64,000 nucleotides of DNA from positions 787,045 to 851,044 of the forward strand of contig NZ_JASJOC010000001.1 in the NCBI RefSeq assembly GCF_030068615.1, read 5' to 3'. The notes beneath the pieces were generated by a model. It was not told the DNA's origin, searched no databases, and worked only from the letters and a program-made list of their open reading frames with translations. The first letter of the stretch is position 1. Every line of letters starts with the position of its first letter. The position numbers and the translations under genes were made by a program. This document shows, in pieces, positions 25,675 through 34,535 of the stretch. This stretch comes from Halostagnicola sp. A-GB9-2. Lineage in GTDB: Archaea > Halobacteriota > Halobacteria > Halobacteriales > Natrialbaceae.

Positions 25675-27894
25675 TTACGCGTCAGTCGTCTTGTTGGCTT
25701 CGCCGTCGAGTCCGCGTTCGCCACCGGATTCACCGTCGCCGGTCGATCGGTTTCGAGCGTAGAGGTACGCGCCGCCAGCACCGCCGGCGAGTGCCGCCGC
25801 CGGGCCGAAGCCTGGGGTTTCGTCCTCGTCCGATCCGGACTCGTCGTCTCCGTCGCCGTTGTCTGGTTCTTCACCGAGCACCGCCGACGCGCTCACGTCC
25901 GATTTCAGTTTGAAGTTATCGTACCCGTCCGAGGCCGGCACGTCGAACTCGTAGTCCCACGAGTCCTGATCCGGCTCGTAGCTTCCGAACAGTCGGGCGA
26001 CCGGTTCGTCGACATCCTCGATCAGGTCGACCAGCGCGGCTTCGTCGAAAGTTACGTCGACCGTCTCCCCGTCGCTGTCTGCCGATTCGGCGTCGACGTC
26101 CGCACCCGTCCGAATCGCGACGCGGAACGAATCCTCGACGACCTCGTCCGCGCCATCGGGTACGTCTACGGTGAGGGTGATCTCGTCGCTTTCGTCGCCA
26201 TCTCCGGCCTCCTCGACTGCGGCGGAATCGACCGCCTCGTCGACGCGGATCATCCGATTTTCCCGCTCGGGGGCGACCGGCTCGTCCTCGGACTCGAGTT
26301 CCTCTAACACGTGCGGGCCCTGGAACTGGCCGGTCTCGAGGACGACCTCGGCTTCCGAGAGGGTCGGCGAGTTGCCGACCGTGTAGTCGTTGTGCGCGAG
26401 ATAGTACGTCTCGTCGCTGTCGACGGGTTCGCCGCCGACGAAAACGTTGTCCACCCAGACGTCGTCTTCGTGTCCGGACCACTCGTAGGAGACGCCCGAC
26501 ACCTGGATTGCGGGTTGTGCACCGAAATCCTGGTCCGGCAACGGCCGGATCTCCTCCTCGAGGTAGTCGACAACCTGCTGGCCGGTTACCTCGAGGACTT
26601 CGATCGTGTTGGGGAACGGAAGCGTGTCCATGACGGCCGTTCCCGGGATTTCGCCGGGGCCGTACGTCGAGTCGCCGCGGATCCCGCCGCCGTTCTGGGC
26701 GGCGATATCGACCTCGATGTCGTCGGTTTCGCCGACGGTTCGCATCGCGTCGGTCATCAGGTTCCCCCAGTTGGTCTCGATCGCGTAGTTGTCGAACGTC
26801 GCGTTGAGTTCGACCTCGCTCTCGAAGGCCGTCTGGCCGAGTTCGTCCTCGAGTTCCTCGGTCCACTCCTCGGTCAGGTCGGCGAGGTACTCGTCTTCCT
26901 CGATATCTGCGAGGTTACGAGCGCTGATCTCGTCGTACTCGTCGACTTCGGGTGTGGGATCGACACCCTCGGGAAGCAAATCGGTTCGTTGCCAGTTGAC
27001 GAGGTCGCCGTCGGCGTCGAGCGTGATCGAGCCAACGTGGTCGAACTCGTCGCCGAACTCGCTGATTATCGTCCCGTCTTCGATGGCGGGCTCCTCGAGG
27101 ACGACGCCCGAATGTGAGCCGACGATCGCGTCGAGACCGTCGACTTCGGAAGCGAGCGTGTAGTGGACGCCCGTCGAGACGTGCGACGCGAGAACGACGA
27201 TGTCTGCGCCCTCGTCACGAAGCGCGTCGACCGCTTCCTGCGATCCCTCGACATAGCCCAGCACTTCCCACTCCTCGGGATAATCGGTCAGCGAGTGGAA
27301 CGTCTCCGAGACGAGTCCGAAGACGCCGATCGTCAGGTCGCCCTCCTCTATCGTGATCCAGCGTTCGGTTCCCGGGACGGCCTCGCCCTCGTCGTCGAGC
27401 AAGTTCGCGACGACCCACGGGAACTCGCTCTCCTCGAATCGTTCGGTCGCCACGTCCGCACCGAAATCGTACTCGTGATTCCCGACGCCATCCGCATCGA
27501 TGTCCATGTAATTGAGCGCCTCGACCATGTGTTTGCCCTCGTACTCGAGGCCGAGCATCGACGGCGCGAAGTCGTCGCCGTTCCCCAAAAACAGCGCGTT
27601 GTCTTCGTCCTCGAGCACGTCCTGGACGACGGTATAGTAGCGCGCGATGTTCAGTTCGCCCTCCTCGGCGTCCTGAAACCGGCCGTGAAAGTGCGTGTCG
27701 TGGACGATCGTTACCGTTTCGTCGTCTTCTTCGGCTCCGACGGTCGTGCTCGCGCTAATGGGAACCAGACTAGCGAGAGAGGTTCCTGCGGTCGCGCCGA
27801 GGAACCGACGGCGAGTGCTAGCGGTGACATTCTCGGTCTGGATGAAATCCGCTCGTTTGTCGTGACTATTACCGTCCGATGACTGTTTGGTCAT
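25675..27894 (-). CDS. Tat-exported 5'-nucleotidase/2',3'-cyclic phosphodiesterase
   Basis: This 739-residue protein has a Tat signal (STRRRFLGATAGTSLASLV, about 27-45) then a calcineurin-like metallophosphatase domain: HDTHFHGRF (metal Asp66/His68), FLGNGDDFAP and GVGNHEYDFG. The 5'-nucleotidase C-terminal domain follows, with AQNGGGIRGDSTYGPGEI and TLPFPNTIEVLEVTGQQV. An acidic extension ends PGFGPAAALAGGAGGAYLYARNR, a PGF-CTERM-like tag. The enzyme should dephosphorylate extracellular nucleotides. The ATG at 27894 is chosen over an upstream start. It lies 133 bases upstream of the cohesin-type surface gene. Confidence 0.9.
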   Translation of the reverse strand: MTKQSSDGNSHDKRADFIQTENVTASTRRRFLGATAGTSLASLVPISASTTVGAEEDDETVTIVHDTHFHGRFQDAEEGELNIARYYTVVQDVLEDEDNALFLGNGDDFAPSMLGLEYEGKHMVEALNYMDIDADGVGNHEYDFGADVATERFEESEFPWVVANLLDDEGEAVPGTERWITIEEGDLTIGVFGLVSETFHSLTDYPEEWEVLGYVEGSQEAVDALRDEGADIVVLASHVSTGVHYTLASEVDGLDAIVGSHSGVVLEEPAIEDGTIISEFGDEFDHVGSITLDADGDLVNWQRTDLLPEGVDPTPEVDEYDEISARNLADIEEDEYLADLTEEWTEELEDELGQTAFESEVELNATFDNYAIETNWGNLMTDAMRTVGETDDIEVDIAAQNGGGIRGDSTYGPGEIPGTAVMDTLPFPNTIEVLEVTGQQVVDYLEEEIRPLPDQDFGAQPAIQVSGVSYEWSGHEDDVWVDNVFVGGEPVDSDETYYLAHNDYTVGNSPTLSEAEVVLETGQFQGPHVLEELESEDEPVAPERENRMIRVDEAVDSAAVEEAGDGDESDEITLTVDVPDGADEVVEDSFRVAIRTGADVDAESADSDGETVDVTFDEAALVDLIEDVDEPVARLFGSYEPDQDSWDYEFDVPASDGYDNFKLKSDVSASAVLGEEPDNGDGDDESGSDEDETPGFGPAAALAGGAGGAYLYARNRSTGDGESGGERGLDGEANKTTDA

Positions 27895-28003
27895 AGTCAC
27901 ACACTGCGAAAGCACCAACTAATAGGTTTCTACTATCCGAATAAGTCTACTCTAATAAGTTATATTGATGCATATATGCAAACGTTGTCGGAGAGAAAAG
28001 TTG

Positions 28004-29293
28004 TCAAACCAGGTCTTCTCCCCACCGGTGATCGTCGTACGTCCGATCCTGTGTCGTCTCGAAACTGTCCTCCAGACTCTCCCGAAGTGACCGTTTTTCC
28101 GTATTGCTGATCCGGGCAAGTTCGTCCGCCTTGTCGATGATCGTCGGCGGTCCGTGGGCGATGGCCACGTCCTGGAGGACTTGCATCGTCAGCCGTTCTC
28201 GAATCTCCGGATCACGGGTGAACGCGTACGGTGCTTCGATTCGGTAGAGAAGATCGTCTCGAGGGTCGTAGAGGACGAAGAACGTGACCTCGTAGTTCTC
28301 GTGTGACAGGTTCCGTTCGACGCCGAGTGCGTCACCGTCGACTGAGAGCGGACGATCGACACCCCCTCGAGAACGGAACCAGTTGGTGTAGGTCAACGAG
28401 GAGGTGTCTCGCTCCCAGCGATCACCCTCGACGTCGTCGACGTACTCTCCGCGTTCGAGAATTCGAGTGAACATCGCGGAGTCGTCGGCCCAGGGAACGT
28501 CGAGTCCGACGTCTCCTTCTTTTCGTTTCTTCCGCTTGAGCGTCCGCGTTATCACGCGCGTCGCGGGGTTCTTGACGAATCCCATCAGCGGAACCTCGCG
28601 CTCGAAGAAGGTCTCGACCAGTCGAACGTAGTTCTCGAGCACCGTCGTCGGTCGGGGATCCTCGAGCAGGAAGTCCGCGAGGTCGGGGTGCTGGTCGGCC
28701 CAGCGAAGCAGTCCGCGGGGGTACAGCGGCCCGTCGAGGACGAGCAGATCGGAGACCGTCGGGGCGTGTTCGCGGGCGTGCTCGCTCTCGGCGAGATACA
28801 GTGCGAGCGCGTGAACGACACCCTCTGCAAATCGGGGAAGCGGCGGCACCTTCACCGCGCGCGAGCGGCTGTACCCGCCGTCGAACTTGTCCCACCGATC
28901 GTCGACTCGAGCGGTCTCGTCGTTGGAGTGAACCGTCGCGACGACGGTCCGAGAGCGGTGCAGATCGAGATCGCTCGGGGTCGCGCTCATCGCGGCCTGT
29001 GCGATGTCGATGACGAGCCCGTTTTTGAACGTCGTCGGGTTGATCGTCCCCGCGTCGAGACCGTGCTGGGTCGGAAACGGACGATCGCGGAGCGCCACGT
29101 CCTCGCAGTCGACGAGTTGCTTTCGAACCTCGTCGATCGGCTCGAGGATCGTCCGTCCGTCGGCGTTCAATGGGTCCAGAAACGAGTCCCAGACGGTCTC
29201 GGCGAACTCCCGGTGGTCCCGCTCGTCGGCACCGTGGTCGATCCGCCGCGCGAGCCGCGCGATACCGTCGAAGTGAACCGGATCGAGCGTCAT
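28004..29293 (-). CDS. nurA: NurA-domain DNA repair nuclease
   Basis: This 429-residue protein starts MTLDPVHFDGIARLARRID. NurA is a 5'-3' nuclease that partners HerA in processing double-strand breaks. Recognisable parts are LVIDIAQAAMSATPSD, RTVVATVHSNDE, LLVLDGPLYPRGLLRW, VGFVKNP-like GFVKNPATRVITR and the C-terminal YRIEAPYAF and IAHGPPTIIDKADELARIS, the usual NurA end. The ATG at 29293 is chosen; the nine extra upstream residues lack conservation. The HerA-like gene at 20414 is on the same strand but 5.7 kb downstream, so this is proximity rather than the usual adjacent operon. Confidence 0.85.
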   Translation of the reverse strand: MTLDPVHFDGIARLARRIDHGADERDHREFAETVWDSFLDPLNADGRTILEPIDEVRKQLVDCEDVALRDRPFPTQHGLDAGTINPTTFKNGLVIDIAQAAMSATPSDLDLHRSRTVVATVHSNDETARVDDRWDKFDGGYSRSRAVKVPPLPRFAEGVVHALALYLAESEHAREHAPTVSDLLVLDGPLYPRGLLRWADQHPDLADFLLEDPRPTTVLENYVRLVETFFEREVPLMGFVKNPATRVITRTLKRKKRKEGDVGLDVPWADDSAMFTRILERGEYVDDVEGDRWERDTSSLTYTNWFRSRGGVDRPLSVDGDALGVERNLSHENYEVTFFVLYDPRDDLLYRIEAPYAFTRDPEIRERLTMQVLQDVAIAHGPPTIIDKADELARISNTEKRSLRESLEDSFETTQDRTYDDHRWGEDLV

Positions 29294-29439
29294 GACCGAC
29301 CCCACCGACCCCACCCGCAAAAATCCCGCGATCGGTTCGAACCGCGAGAACCTCCGGGGTGCTCGAGCGGTTCACTCGAGACCGGGTAAATTATTATCAG
29401 AAAACGTATATGACTTGCCGTGGATAACTCTGATACCCG

Positions 29440-29694
29440 ATGTCCAAGCGAGGAATTCGGAGCGTCAAACCGGAGTCACCGGCGATCAACTGGCATCAAT
29501 CCGAAAACGGAGTAACGATCCGCGACGAGGAAAACCCCGACGCGTGGGTCCACATGGAGTTCGAGGCGGGCGTCCCGCCGGAGCATCGACTCTTCATGAT
29601 CTGTGACGACTGCGGGGCGGTGTTCGCCCAGCGGAGCAAGCCCGGGCGGGGGACCGTCTGTGGCGACTGCGGAGCGAGGTACGAACACGAATAA
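29440..29694 (+). CDS. Small zinc-ribbon protein
   Basis: This 84-residue cytosolic protein has one C-terminal zinc ribbon, CDDCGAVFAQRS then CGDCGARYEHE, preceded by WVHMEFEAGVPPEHRLFM. The N-terminus, MSKRGIRSVKPESPAINWHQSENG, is not acidic. Small haloarchaeal zinc-ribbon proteins of this kind are common and mostly uncharacterised. It lies 92 bases upstream of gpmI on the same strand and is divergent from nurA. Confidence 0.75.
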   Translation: MSKRGIRSVKPESPAINWHQSENGVTIRDEENPDAWVHMEFEAGVPPEHRLFMICDDCGAVFAQRSKPGRGTVCGDCGARYEHE

Positions 29695-29786
29695 AAGAGG
29701 GGTGACACATTTAGCGTATCGACGATTTTTCCGCCATCTTCGCAGTGAACGACAGCTAGATACGGCGGGACCCGTTCCACTCGCAC

Positions 29787-31304
29787 ATGAACGCGGCACT
29801 GATCGTCCTCGACGGCTGGGGACTCGGTGATGACGACGGCGGAAGAAACGCAGTCGAGGCAGCCCACACCCCCGTGTTCGATCGGCTCTCGAGAACGGGA
29901 GCGGCGGGCAGCCTCGAGGTCGCCGGACGGCGCGTCGGCTTGCCGGACGGCCAGATGGGAAACAGCGAGGTCGGCCACTTGAATATCGGCGCGGGACGGG
30001 TCGTCTACCAGGAGTACACCCGGATATCAGACGCCATCGACGACGGCTCGTTCCGCGAGAACGACGCGATCAATGCGGCCTTCGATCACGCTCACGATAA
30101 TGACGGACGCGTACACTTTCTCGGACTCGTCAGCGACGGCGGGGTTCACTCCGATCAGGAGCACCTCCACTCGTTGATCGAACTCGCCGCGGATCGGGAC
30201 GTCGAGGCGGTTACCCACGCGATTACGGACGGCCGTGACACCTCCCCGACCGGTGGGAAAGGGTACCTCGCGGCGCTCAAGGACGTGATCGATACCCACG
30301 GAACTGGTGATGTGGCGACGGTCACCGGTCGATACTACGCGATGGACCGAGACCAGAACTGGGAGCGAACGAAACGCGCCTACGACGCGATCGCTTCTCG
30401 AGAAGCCGACTACGAGGGCGACTCGGCGGTCGAGGCCGTCGAAGCGTCCTACGAGCGCGGGGAAACCGATGAGTTCGTCGAGCCGACGCTGATTTCCGGC
30501 GAGCCGGCGCTCGAGGACGGCGATTCGGTCGTCTGGTTCAACTTCCGATCCGACCGCGCTCGACAGCTCACTCGAATGCTTGCCGACGTTCGACCCGAGT
30601 GGGAGTTCGAAACGAACCCACCGGAAATCGAACTGGTCACGATGACCGAGTACGACGAGACGTTCGACCAGCCGATCGCCTTCCCGCCGAACCAGCCCGA
30701 ACAGGTGCTCGGAGAGGTGCTCGCCGACGCGGACAAAACACAGCTTCGAATGGCCGAATCCGAAAAGTACGCCCACGTCACCTACTTCTTAAACGGCGGC
30801 CGCGAGGTCGAGTTCGACGGCGAGCACCGAGAGATCGTCGAGAGTCCGGACGTTCCGACGTACGACCTGCAACCGTCGATGAGCGCGCCGGAAGTGACCG
30901 ATACGGCGATCGAGACGATCCAGAGCGAGGATCCCGACGTGCTCGTGCTCAACTACGCCAATCCCGACATGGTCGGCCACACTGGCGACTACCGCGCCGC
31001 CGTCGAAGCCGTCGAAGCCGTCGACACCGAACTGGGTCGGCTCGTCGAGGCGCTCGAGGACCAGGGCGCACACGTTCTCATTACCGCCGATCACGGCAAC
31101 GCCGACGATATGGGAACCGAAGAACGACCGCACACGGCACACACCTACAATCTCGTGCCCTTCGTTTACGTCGGCCCCGACGGAAGCGACGACGGACGGA
31201 CGGTTCGCGAGGGCGGCACCCTCGCGGACATCGCCCCAACGATGCTCGAGCTGATCGGCATTGATCAGCCGCCGGAGATGACAGGCGCGAATCTGCTGGA
31301 GTAG
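29787..31304 (+). CDS. gpmI: 2,3-bisphosphoglycerate-independent phosphoglycerate mutase
   Basis: This 505-residue bacterial-type iPGM converts 3- to 2-phosphoglycerate in glycolysis and gluconeogenesis. The phosphatase-like metal site starts with IVLDGWG (Asp9), and the catalytic Ser60 is in MGNSEVGHLNIGAGRVVYQ. Further family motifs are GLVSDGGVHS, HAITDGRDTSP, TVTGRYYAMDRD, WFNFRSDRARQL, and the second metal half LNYANPDMVGHTGD and ITADHGNAD. Length and order are normal. A six-T run follows the stop by about 13 bases as a likely terminator. Confidence 0.95.
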   Translation: MNAALIVLDGWGLGDDDGGRNAVEAAHTPVFDRLSRTGAAGSLEVAGRRVGLPDGQMGNSEVGHLNIGAGRVVYQEYTRISDAIDDGSFRENDAINAAFDHAHDNDGRVHFLGLVSDGGVHSDQEHLHSLIELAADRDVEAVTHAITDGRDTSPTGGKGYLAALKDVIDTHGTGDVATVTGRYYAMDRDQNWERTKRAYDAIASREADYEGDSAVEAVEASYERGETDEFVEPTLISGEPALEDGDSVVWFNFRSDRARQLTRMLADVRPEWEFETNPPEIELVTMTEYDETFDQPIAFPPNQPEQVLGEVLADADKTQLRMAESEKYAHVTYFLNGGREVEFDGEHREIVESPDVPTYDLQPSMSAPEVTDTAIETIQSEDPDVLVLNYANPDMVGHTGDYRAAVEAVEAVDTELGRLVEALEDQGAHVLITADHGNADDMGTEERPHTAHTYNLVPFVYVGPDGSDDGRTVREGGTLADIAPTMLELIGIDQPPEMTGANLLE

Positions 31305-31316
31305 CGGCGATCGCTG

Positions 31317-31322
31317 TTTTTT
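31317..31322 (+). terminator. Poly-T terminator after gpmI
   Basis: Six T residues lie 13-18 bases downstream of the gpmI stop, in the position expected of an archaeal U-tract terminator. Confidence 0.5.
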
Positions 31323-31348
31323 CGGTCGAGTCGAACCAACGAGTTCCC

Positions 31349-31444
31349 GCCGGATCGAGTCTGCCCAGGGTCGATTTAGCGCCGGATCGAGTCTGCCCAG
31401 GGTCGATTTAGCGCCGGATCGAGTCTGCCCAGGGTCGATTTAGC
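31349..31444. repeat. Three perfect 32-bp tandem repeats
   Basis: Three adjacent copies of a 32-base unit beginning GCCGGATCGAGTCTG and ending GGTCGATTTAGC lie at 31349-31380, 31381-31412 and 31413-31444. A degenerate fourth copy runs from 31445 into the 3' end of the Nudix gene. There are no spacers, so this is not a CRISPR array. The Nudix stop codon is made by the fourth, altered copy. Confidence 0.85.
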
Positions 31445-31455
31445 GCCGGGTCGAG

Positions 31456-31941
31456 TCAACTCGAGGTCGATTCGCGCGACGTATCTACCGCGCCGATCGC
31501 CGCACAACCGAGTTCGATCACGTCTTGCTCGAGATCCCTTTTCCGAAGTTCTTCGCGCGTGTACCAGTCCCAGGCGTCGACATCGGCTTCGTCGGGGCCC
31601 GGGTCGATCTCTCGACTCGAGACACTGGCAAAAAAGATGTGGTCGATGTGCTGGTGGCCGACGGTGCCGTCGTGGACGTTGACGTCGTAGAGCATTTGAC
31701 GGCGAGGCTGGGGGAGGCACCGACCGGAACCTCCCTCGAGTGACTCCTGCTCACGGCAAATAGACGGCTCGAGACCGGTCTCCTCTATACACTCTCGAAT
31801 CGCGGCCTCGTGGGGTAGTTCGTCGCGGTCGATATGTCCGCCGGGCGGGATTCGTTTCCCGATCCGTTCGTGCTGGTGGAGCGCGGTCGCACCGTCGTTG
31901 ACCACGTAGGTGGTCACCGTGAAGTGGCGGGTCGTTTCCAT
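31456..31941 (-). CDS. Nudix hydrolase
   Basis: This 161-residue protein carries the complete Nudix box GGHIDRDELPHEAAIRECIEETGL split around residues 34-57 (GX5EX7REUXEEXGU), which binds Mg2+ and cleaves nucleoside-diphosphate-X bonds. The fold continues with MLYDVNVHDGTVGHQHIDHIFFA and WDWYTREELR. It has a normal Nudix length. The substrate cannot be inferred. The 3' end merges with a tandem-repeat tract, suggesting that the C-terminal residues (DTSRESTSS) may have been altered by repeat expansion. Confidence 0.9.
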   Translation of the reverse strand: METTRHFTVTTYVVNDGATALHQHERIGKRIPPGGHIDRDELPHEAAIRECIEETGLEPSICREQESLEGGSGRCLPQPRRQMLYDVNVHDGTVGHQHIDHIFFASVSSREIDPGPDEADVDAWDWYTREELRKRDLEQDVIELGCAAIGAVDTSRESTSS

Positions 31942-32075
31942 GCTCGAGTGGCTGGCACCGAGCGATGAAAATCGCTCCGATCGACTCGTTCCGGGATGGA
32001 ATGATGCGTGGAAACATCTATCAAGGGATACGAATCACACGTAATATTATAGTAGCAGCGTCTAAATCGCTTCGT

Positions 32076-32243
32076 ATGAGCAATCAGGATTCGATGATGG
32101 CGGAAGAAGATGAGGCATTTACCCGTGAAACAACGTACATCATGATCGTCTGGACGACCGTCGTCGTCGCGGCGGGAGTCCTCTTGGTACTGATGAGAGA
32201 CCCGCTCGCCGCTATTTTCGCGCTTTCGGGTCTCGGACTGTAA
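32076..32243 (+). CDS. Small single-helix membrane protein
   Basis: This 55-residue protein has an acidic cytosolic start (MSNQDSMMAEEDEAF) and one or two hydrophobic segments (TTYIMIVWTTVVVAAGVLLVL, then LAAIFALSGLGL). The ATG at 32076 is chosen because upstream codons of the open frame are poor. Family unknown; small haloarchaeal membrane proteins of this form are often annotated as DUF-only. It stands alone between a divergent Nudix gene and metY. Confidence 0.55.
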   Translation: MSNQDSMMAEEDEAFTRETTYIMIVWTTVVVAAGVLLVLMRDPLAAIFALSGLGL

Positions 32244-32413
32244 TCGGGGACTAATTGACGTCACGGATTACCACTGTGGTCGGCGAGACGAGAACAATCA
32301 CTCCGGGACGGATGGCCGGTGTCGGCTTGTAACTAGGTTCATCGTGCTCCAGGGTCTTCCAACTCGCAAAATGGACGGCAACGTTTTCCTTTCTGCTGTG
32401 AGAACGAGTCGAT

Positions 32414-33700
32414 ATGGGTGAAGATACCAACGACCACCGGTTTGCGACGAACAGCGTTCACGCGGGCCAGGAGCCAGACCCAACGACTGGAGCTAGGGCA
32501 CCGCCGATCTATCAGACGACCTCCTACGTCTTCGACGACACCGAACACGCCGCGAACTTGTTCGGCTTAGAGGAGTTCGGCAACATCTACTCGCGGATCA
32601 TGAACCCGACGAACGCGATGTTAGAAGAGCGCATCGCGACCCTCGAGGGCGGCGTCGGAGCGCTCGCGACGGCCTCGGGGATGGCATCGTTCGATCTGGC
32701 GACCTTTATCCTCGCCGAGGTCGGCGACAACATCGTCTCCGCATCGGCGCTGTACGGCGGCACCTACACGTATCTCACGCACACCGTCGCAAAGCGCGGC
32801 ATCGAGACGAAGTTCGTCGACACGCTCGATTACGAGGCCTACGAGGAAGCGATCGATGACGACACCGCCTTCGTCCACCTCGAGACGATCGGCAATCCGG
32901 CGCTCGTGACGCCCGATATCGAACGCGTCGCGGAAATCGCCCACGAGAACGACGTGCCGCTGTTCGTCGACAACACGTTCGCGACGCCGCATCTCTGTCG
33001 ACCCCTCGAACACGGCGCGGATCTCGTCTGGAACTCGACGACGAAGTGGCTCACCGGAGCCGGCTCGACCGTCGGCGGCGTGCTCGTCGACGGCGGCAGT
33101 TTCCCCTGGGACGAGGGCGACTACCCGGAGCTTACGGAACCGAATCCGGCCTACCACGGGATCAACTTCCACGAGACGTTCGGCGAGCAAGCGTTCGCAA
33201 TCGCGGCTCGAACGCGCGGCCTGCGGGATTTGGGCAACCAGCAGTCGCCGTTCGACGCCTGGGTCACCCTCCAAAAGCTCGAGTCCTTGCCGCTTCGGAT
33301 GGAGAAACACTCCGAGAACGCCCAGGTCGTCGCCGAGTATCTCGAGGGCCACGAGAAAATTTCGTGGGTCAACTACCCGGGACTCGAGAGCCACGAGACG
33401 CACGAAAACGCCAGCAAGTACCTCGATGGGGGCTATGGGGGAATGATCACCTTCGGCCTCGAGGATGGCTACGAGGCGGCCGAGACCGTCTGCAACGAGG
33501 TCGATCTCGCGAGCCTGCTGGCCAACGTCGGCGACGCGAAGACGCTGATCATCCACCCGGCGAGTACGACCCACCAGCAACTCTCCGAGGAGGAGAAGCT
33601 GGCGAGCGGAACCACGGACGACCTCGTTCGGATCTCGGTCGGGATCGAAGACGTCGAAGACGTGATCGCGGATCTCGAGCAGGCGATCGACCAGGTCTAA
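32414..33700 (+). CDS. metY: O-acetylhomoserine sulfhydrylase (PLP enzyme)
   Basis: This 428-residue Cys/Met-metabolism PLP enzyme makes homocysteine from O-acetylhomoserine and sulfide. Motifs are TNSVHAGQEPDPTTGARAPP, YSRIMNPTNAMLEERIATLEGG, ETIGNPALVTPDI, FVDNTFATP, and the PLP Lys211 in NSTTKWLTGAG. The C-terminus has IIHPASTTHQQLSEEE, typical of MetY. Length is normal for the family. In many haloarchaea metX (homoserine acetyltransferase) follows directly, but here the next gene is DUF7522-like, so the partner must be elsewhere. Confidence 0.93.
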   Translation: MGEDTNDHRFATNSVHAGQEPDPTTGARAPPIYQTTSYVFDDTEHAANLFGLEEFGNIYSRIMNPTNAMLEERIATLEGGVGALATASGMASFDLATFILAEVGDNIVSASALYGGTYTYLTHTVAKRGIETKFVDTLDYEAYEEAIDDDTAFVHLETIGNPALVTPDIERVAEIAHENDVPLFVDNTFATPHLCRPLEHGADLVWNSTTKWLTGAGSTVGGVLVDGGSFPWDEGDYPELTEPNPAYHGINFHETFGEQAFAIAARTRGLRDLGNQQSPFDAWVTLQKLESLPLRMEKHSENAQVVAEYLEGHEKISWVNYPGLESHETHENASKYLDGGYGGMITFGLEDGYEAAETVCNEVDLASLLANVGDAKTLIIHPASTTHQQLSEEEKLASGTTDDLVRISVGIEDVEDVIADLEQAIDQV

Positions 33701-33796
33701 CCTCTTTCGCTCGATCCGTTCGGTGACAGGGGACGGCCGTCCCGACGCTCACGGAAAGCCACCGTCATTAAGGTCACGGAGAACTACCCCTCTGGT

Positions 33797-34186
33797 ATGG
33801 CCACAGGGCTACTCACGTCCGACACGTCGAACCAGATCGTAACGACTGCCCGGACAGCCATCGGCGATAGCTTGCGCTCGGTCACCTACTTCACGAAAGA
33901 CGACTTCGAGCAACTGTACCTTCGTGAGGACCTCGAGCGCGACGCAGATCTCTCGACGTTCATCGGCCACGAGTGGCGGGGCTTCAAGACCGCCCAAACT
34001 GCCTACGAGGGGTCAGAACTCGGCGATTACAACTACACGATTCGCGTCTTCGACAACGGCTTTCTCATCCGCGTGACCAACGACCGGGAGGGGTTCCTCG
34101 CCACCACGGACGGCCTCACGGTCAAGGACTTCGAAGAAGTCGCGACCGCACTCGGAACGTACCTCGAGGAGCGAGCGCTCTCCTAG
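33797..34186 (+). CDS. DUF7522-like haloarchaeal protein
   Basis: This 129-residue cytosolic protein contains GDSLRSVTYFTKDDFEQLYLR, a segment repeated in style across many haloarchaeal proteins, then DYNYTIRVFDNGFLIRVT and EGFLATTDGLTVKDFEEVA. It looks like a small alpha/beta sensor or regulator of unknown function. The name rests on recollection of the motif, not on a search. It ends two bases before the end of a convergent small gene. Confidence 0.65.
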   Translation: MATGLLTSDTSNQIVTTARTAIGDSLRSVTYFTKDDFEQLYLREDLERDADLSTFIGHEWRGFKTAQTAYEGSELGDYNYTIRVFDNGFLIRVTNDREGFLATTDGLTVKDFEEVATALGTYLEERALS

Positions 34187-34187
34187 T

Positions 34188-34346
34188 TCAATCGGCGTTC
34201 CGTCCCGGTTTTGAAACAGGGGTATCGACATCCTTCGCCTCGGTTTCGGCTCTCGAGCCGATCGGCAGTCCGGAACCAATCTCGGCGTCGAGACCGAGCA
34301 ATCTGGCGAATCGACGACGTTCTGCTTCGTATCTATCCATACTCAT
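34188..34346 (-). CDS. Small convergent ORF, 52 aa
   Basis: This ORF was read by hand on the minus strand. It begins MSMDRYEAERRRFARLLGLD, continues EIGSGLPIGSRAETEAKDVD, and ends with TGA at 34188. The first 22 residues look like an amphipathic helix, and codons mostly end in G or C. The strong codon pattern, a good start and the tight convergence with the DUF7522-like gene suggest a real small protein, but no family is recognised and chance cannot be excluded. Confidence 0.45.
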   Translation of the reverse strand: MSMDRYEAERRRFARLLGLDAEIGSGLPIGSRAETEAKDVDTPVSKPGRNAD

Positions 34347-34535
34347 GCCGCCGACAAACGACAACAACGGTTGTAGTTATGGATCGCGTTCGCCTCGAGA
34401 AGGGGCGGGTTTCTCAGGGGAAACGGTTCGAAACGGTCCGAAACAGTCAGGATAGGGAGACAGTCGTGTACGGATAGCTCCCAAATCCCTACCACAGCGT
34501 AACACCCTTTTTCGCCACGCCCGTTCGTCGGGATA

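Noticed and set aside
26311..27117. 268-residue ORF opposite the 5'-nucleotidase
   Set aside because: A long antisense frame caused by the GC-rich codon pattern; the sense frame has full enzyme motifs.
31349..31444. Possible CRISPR array (three equal repeats)
   Set aside because: The units are directly adjacent with no spacers, and no cas genes are near; it is a plain tandem repeat.
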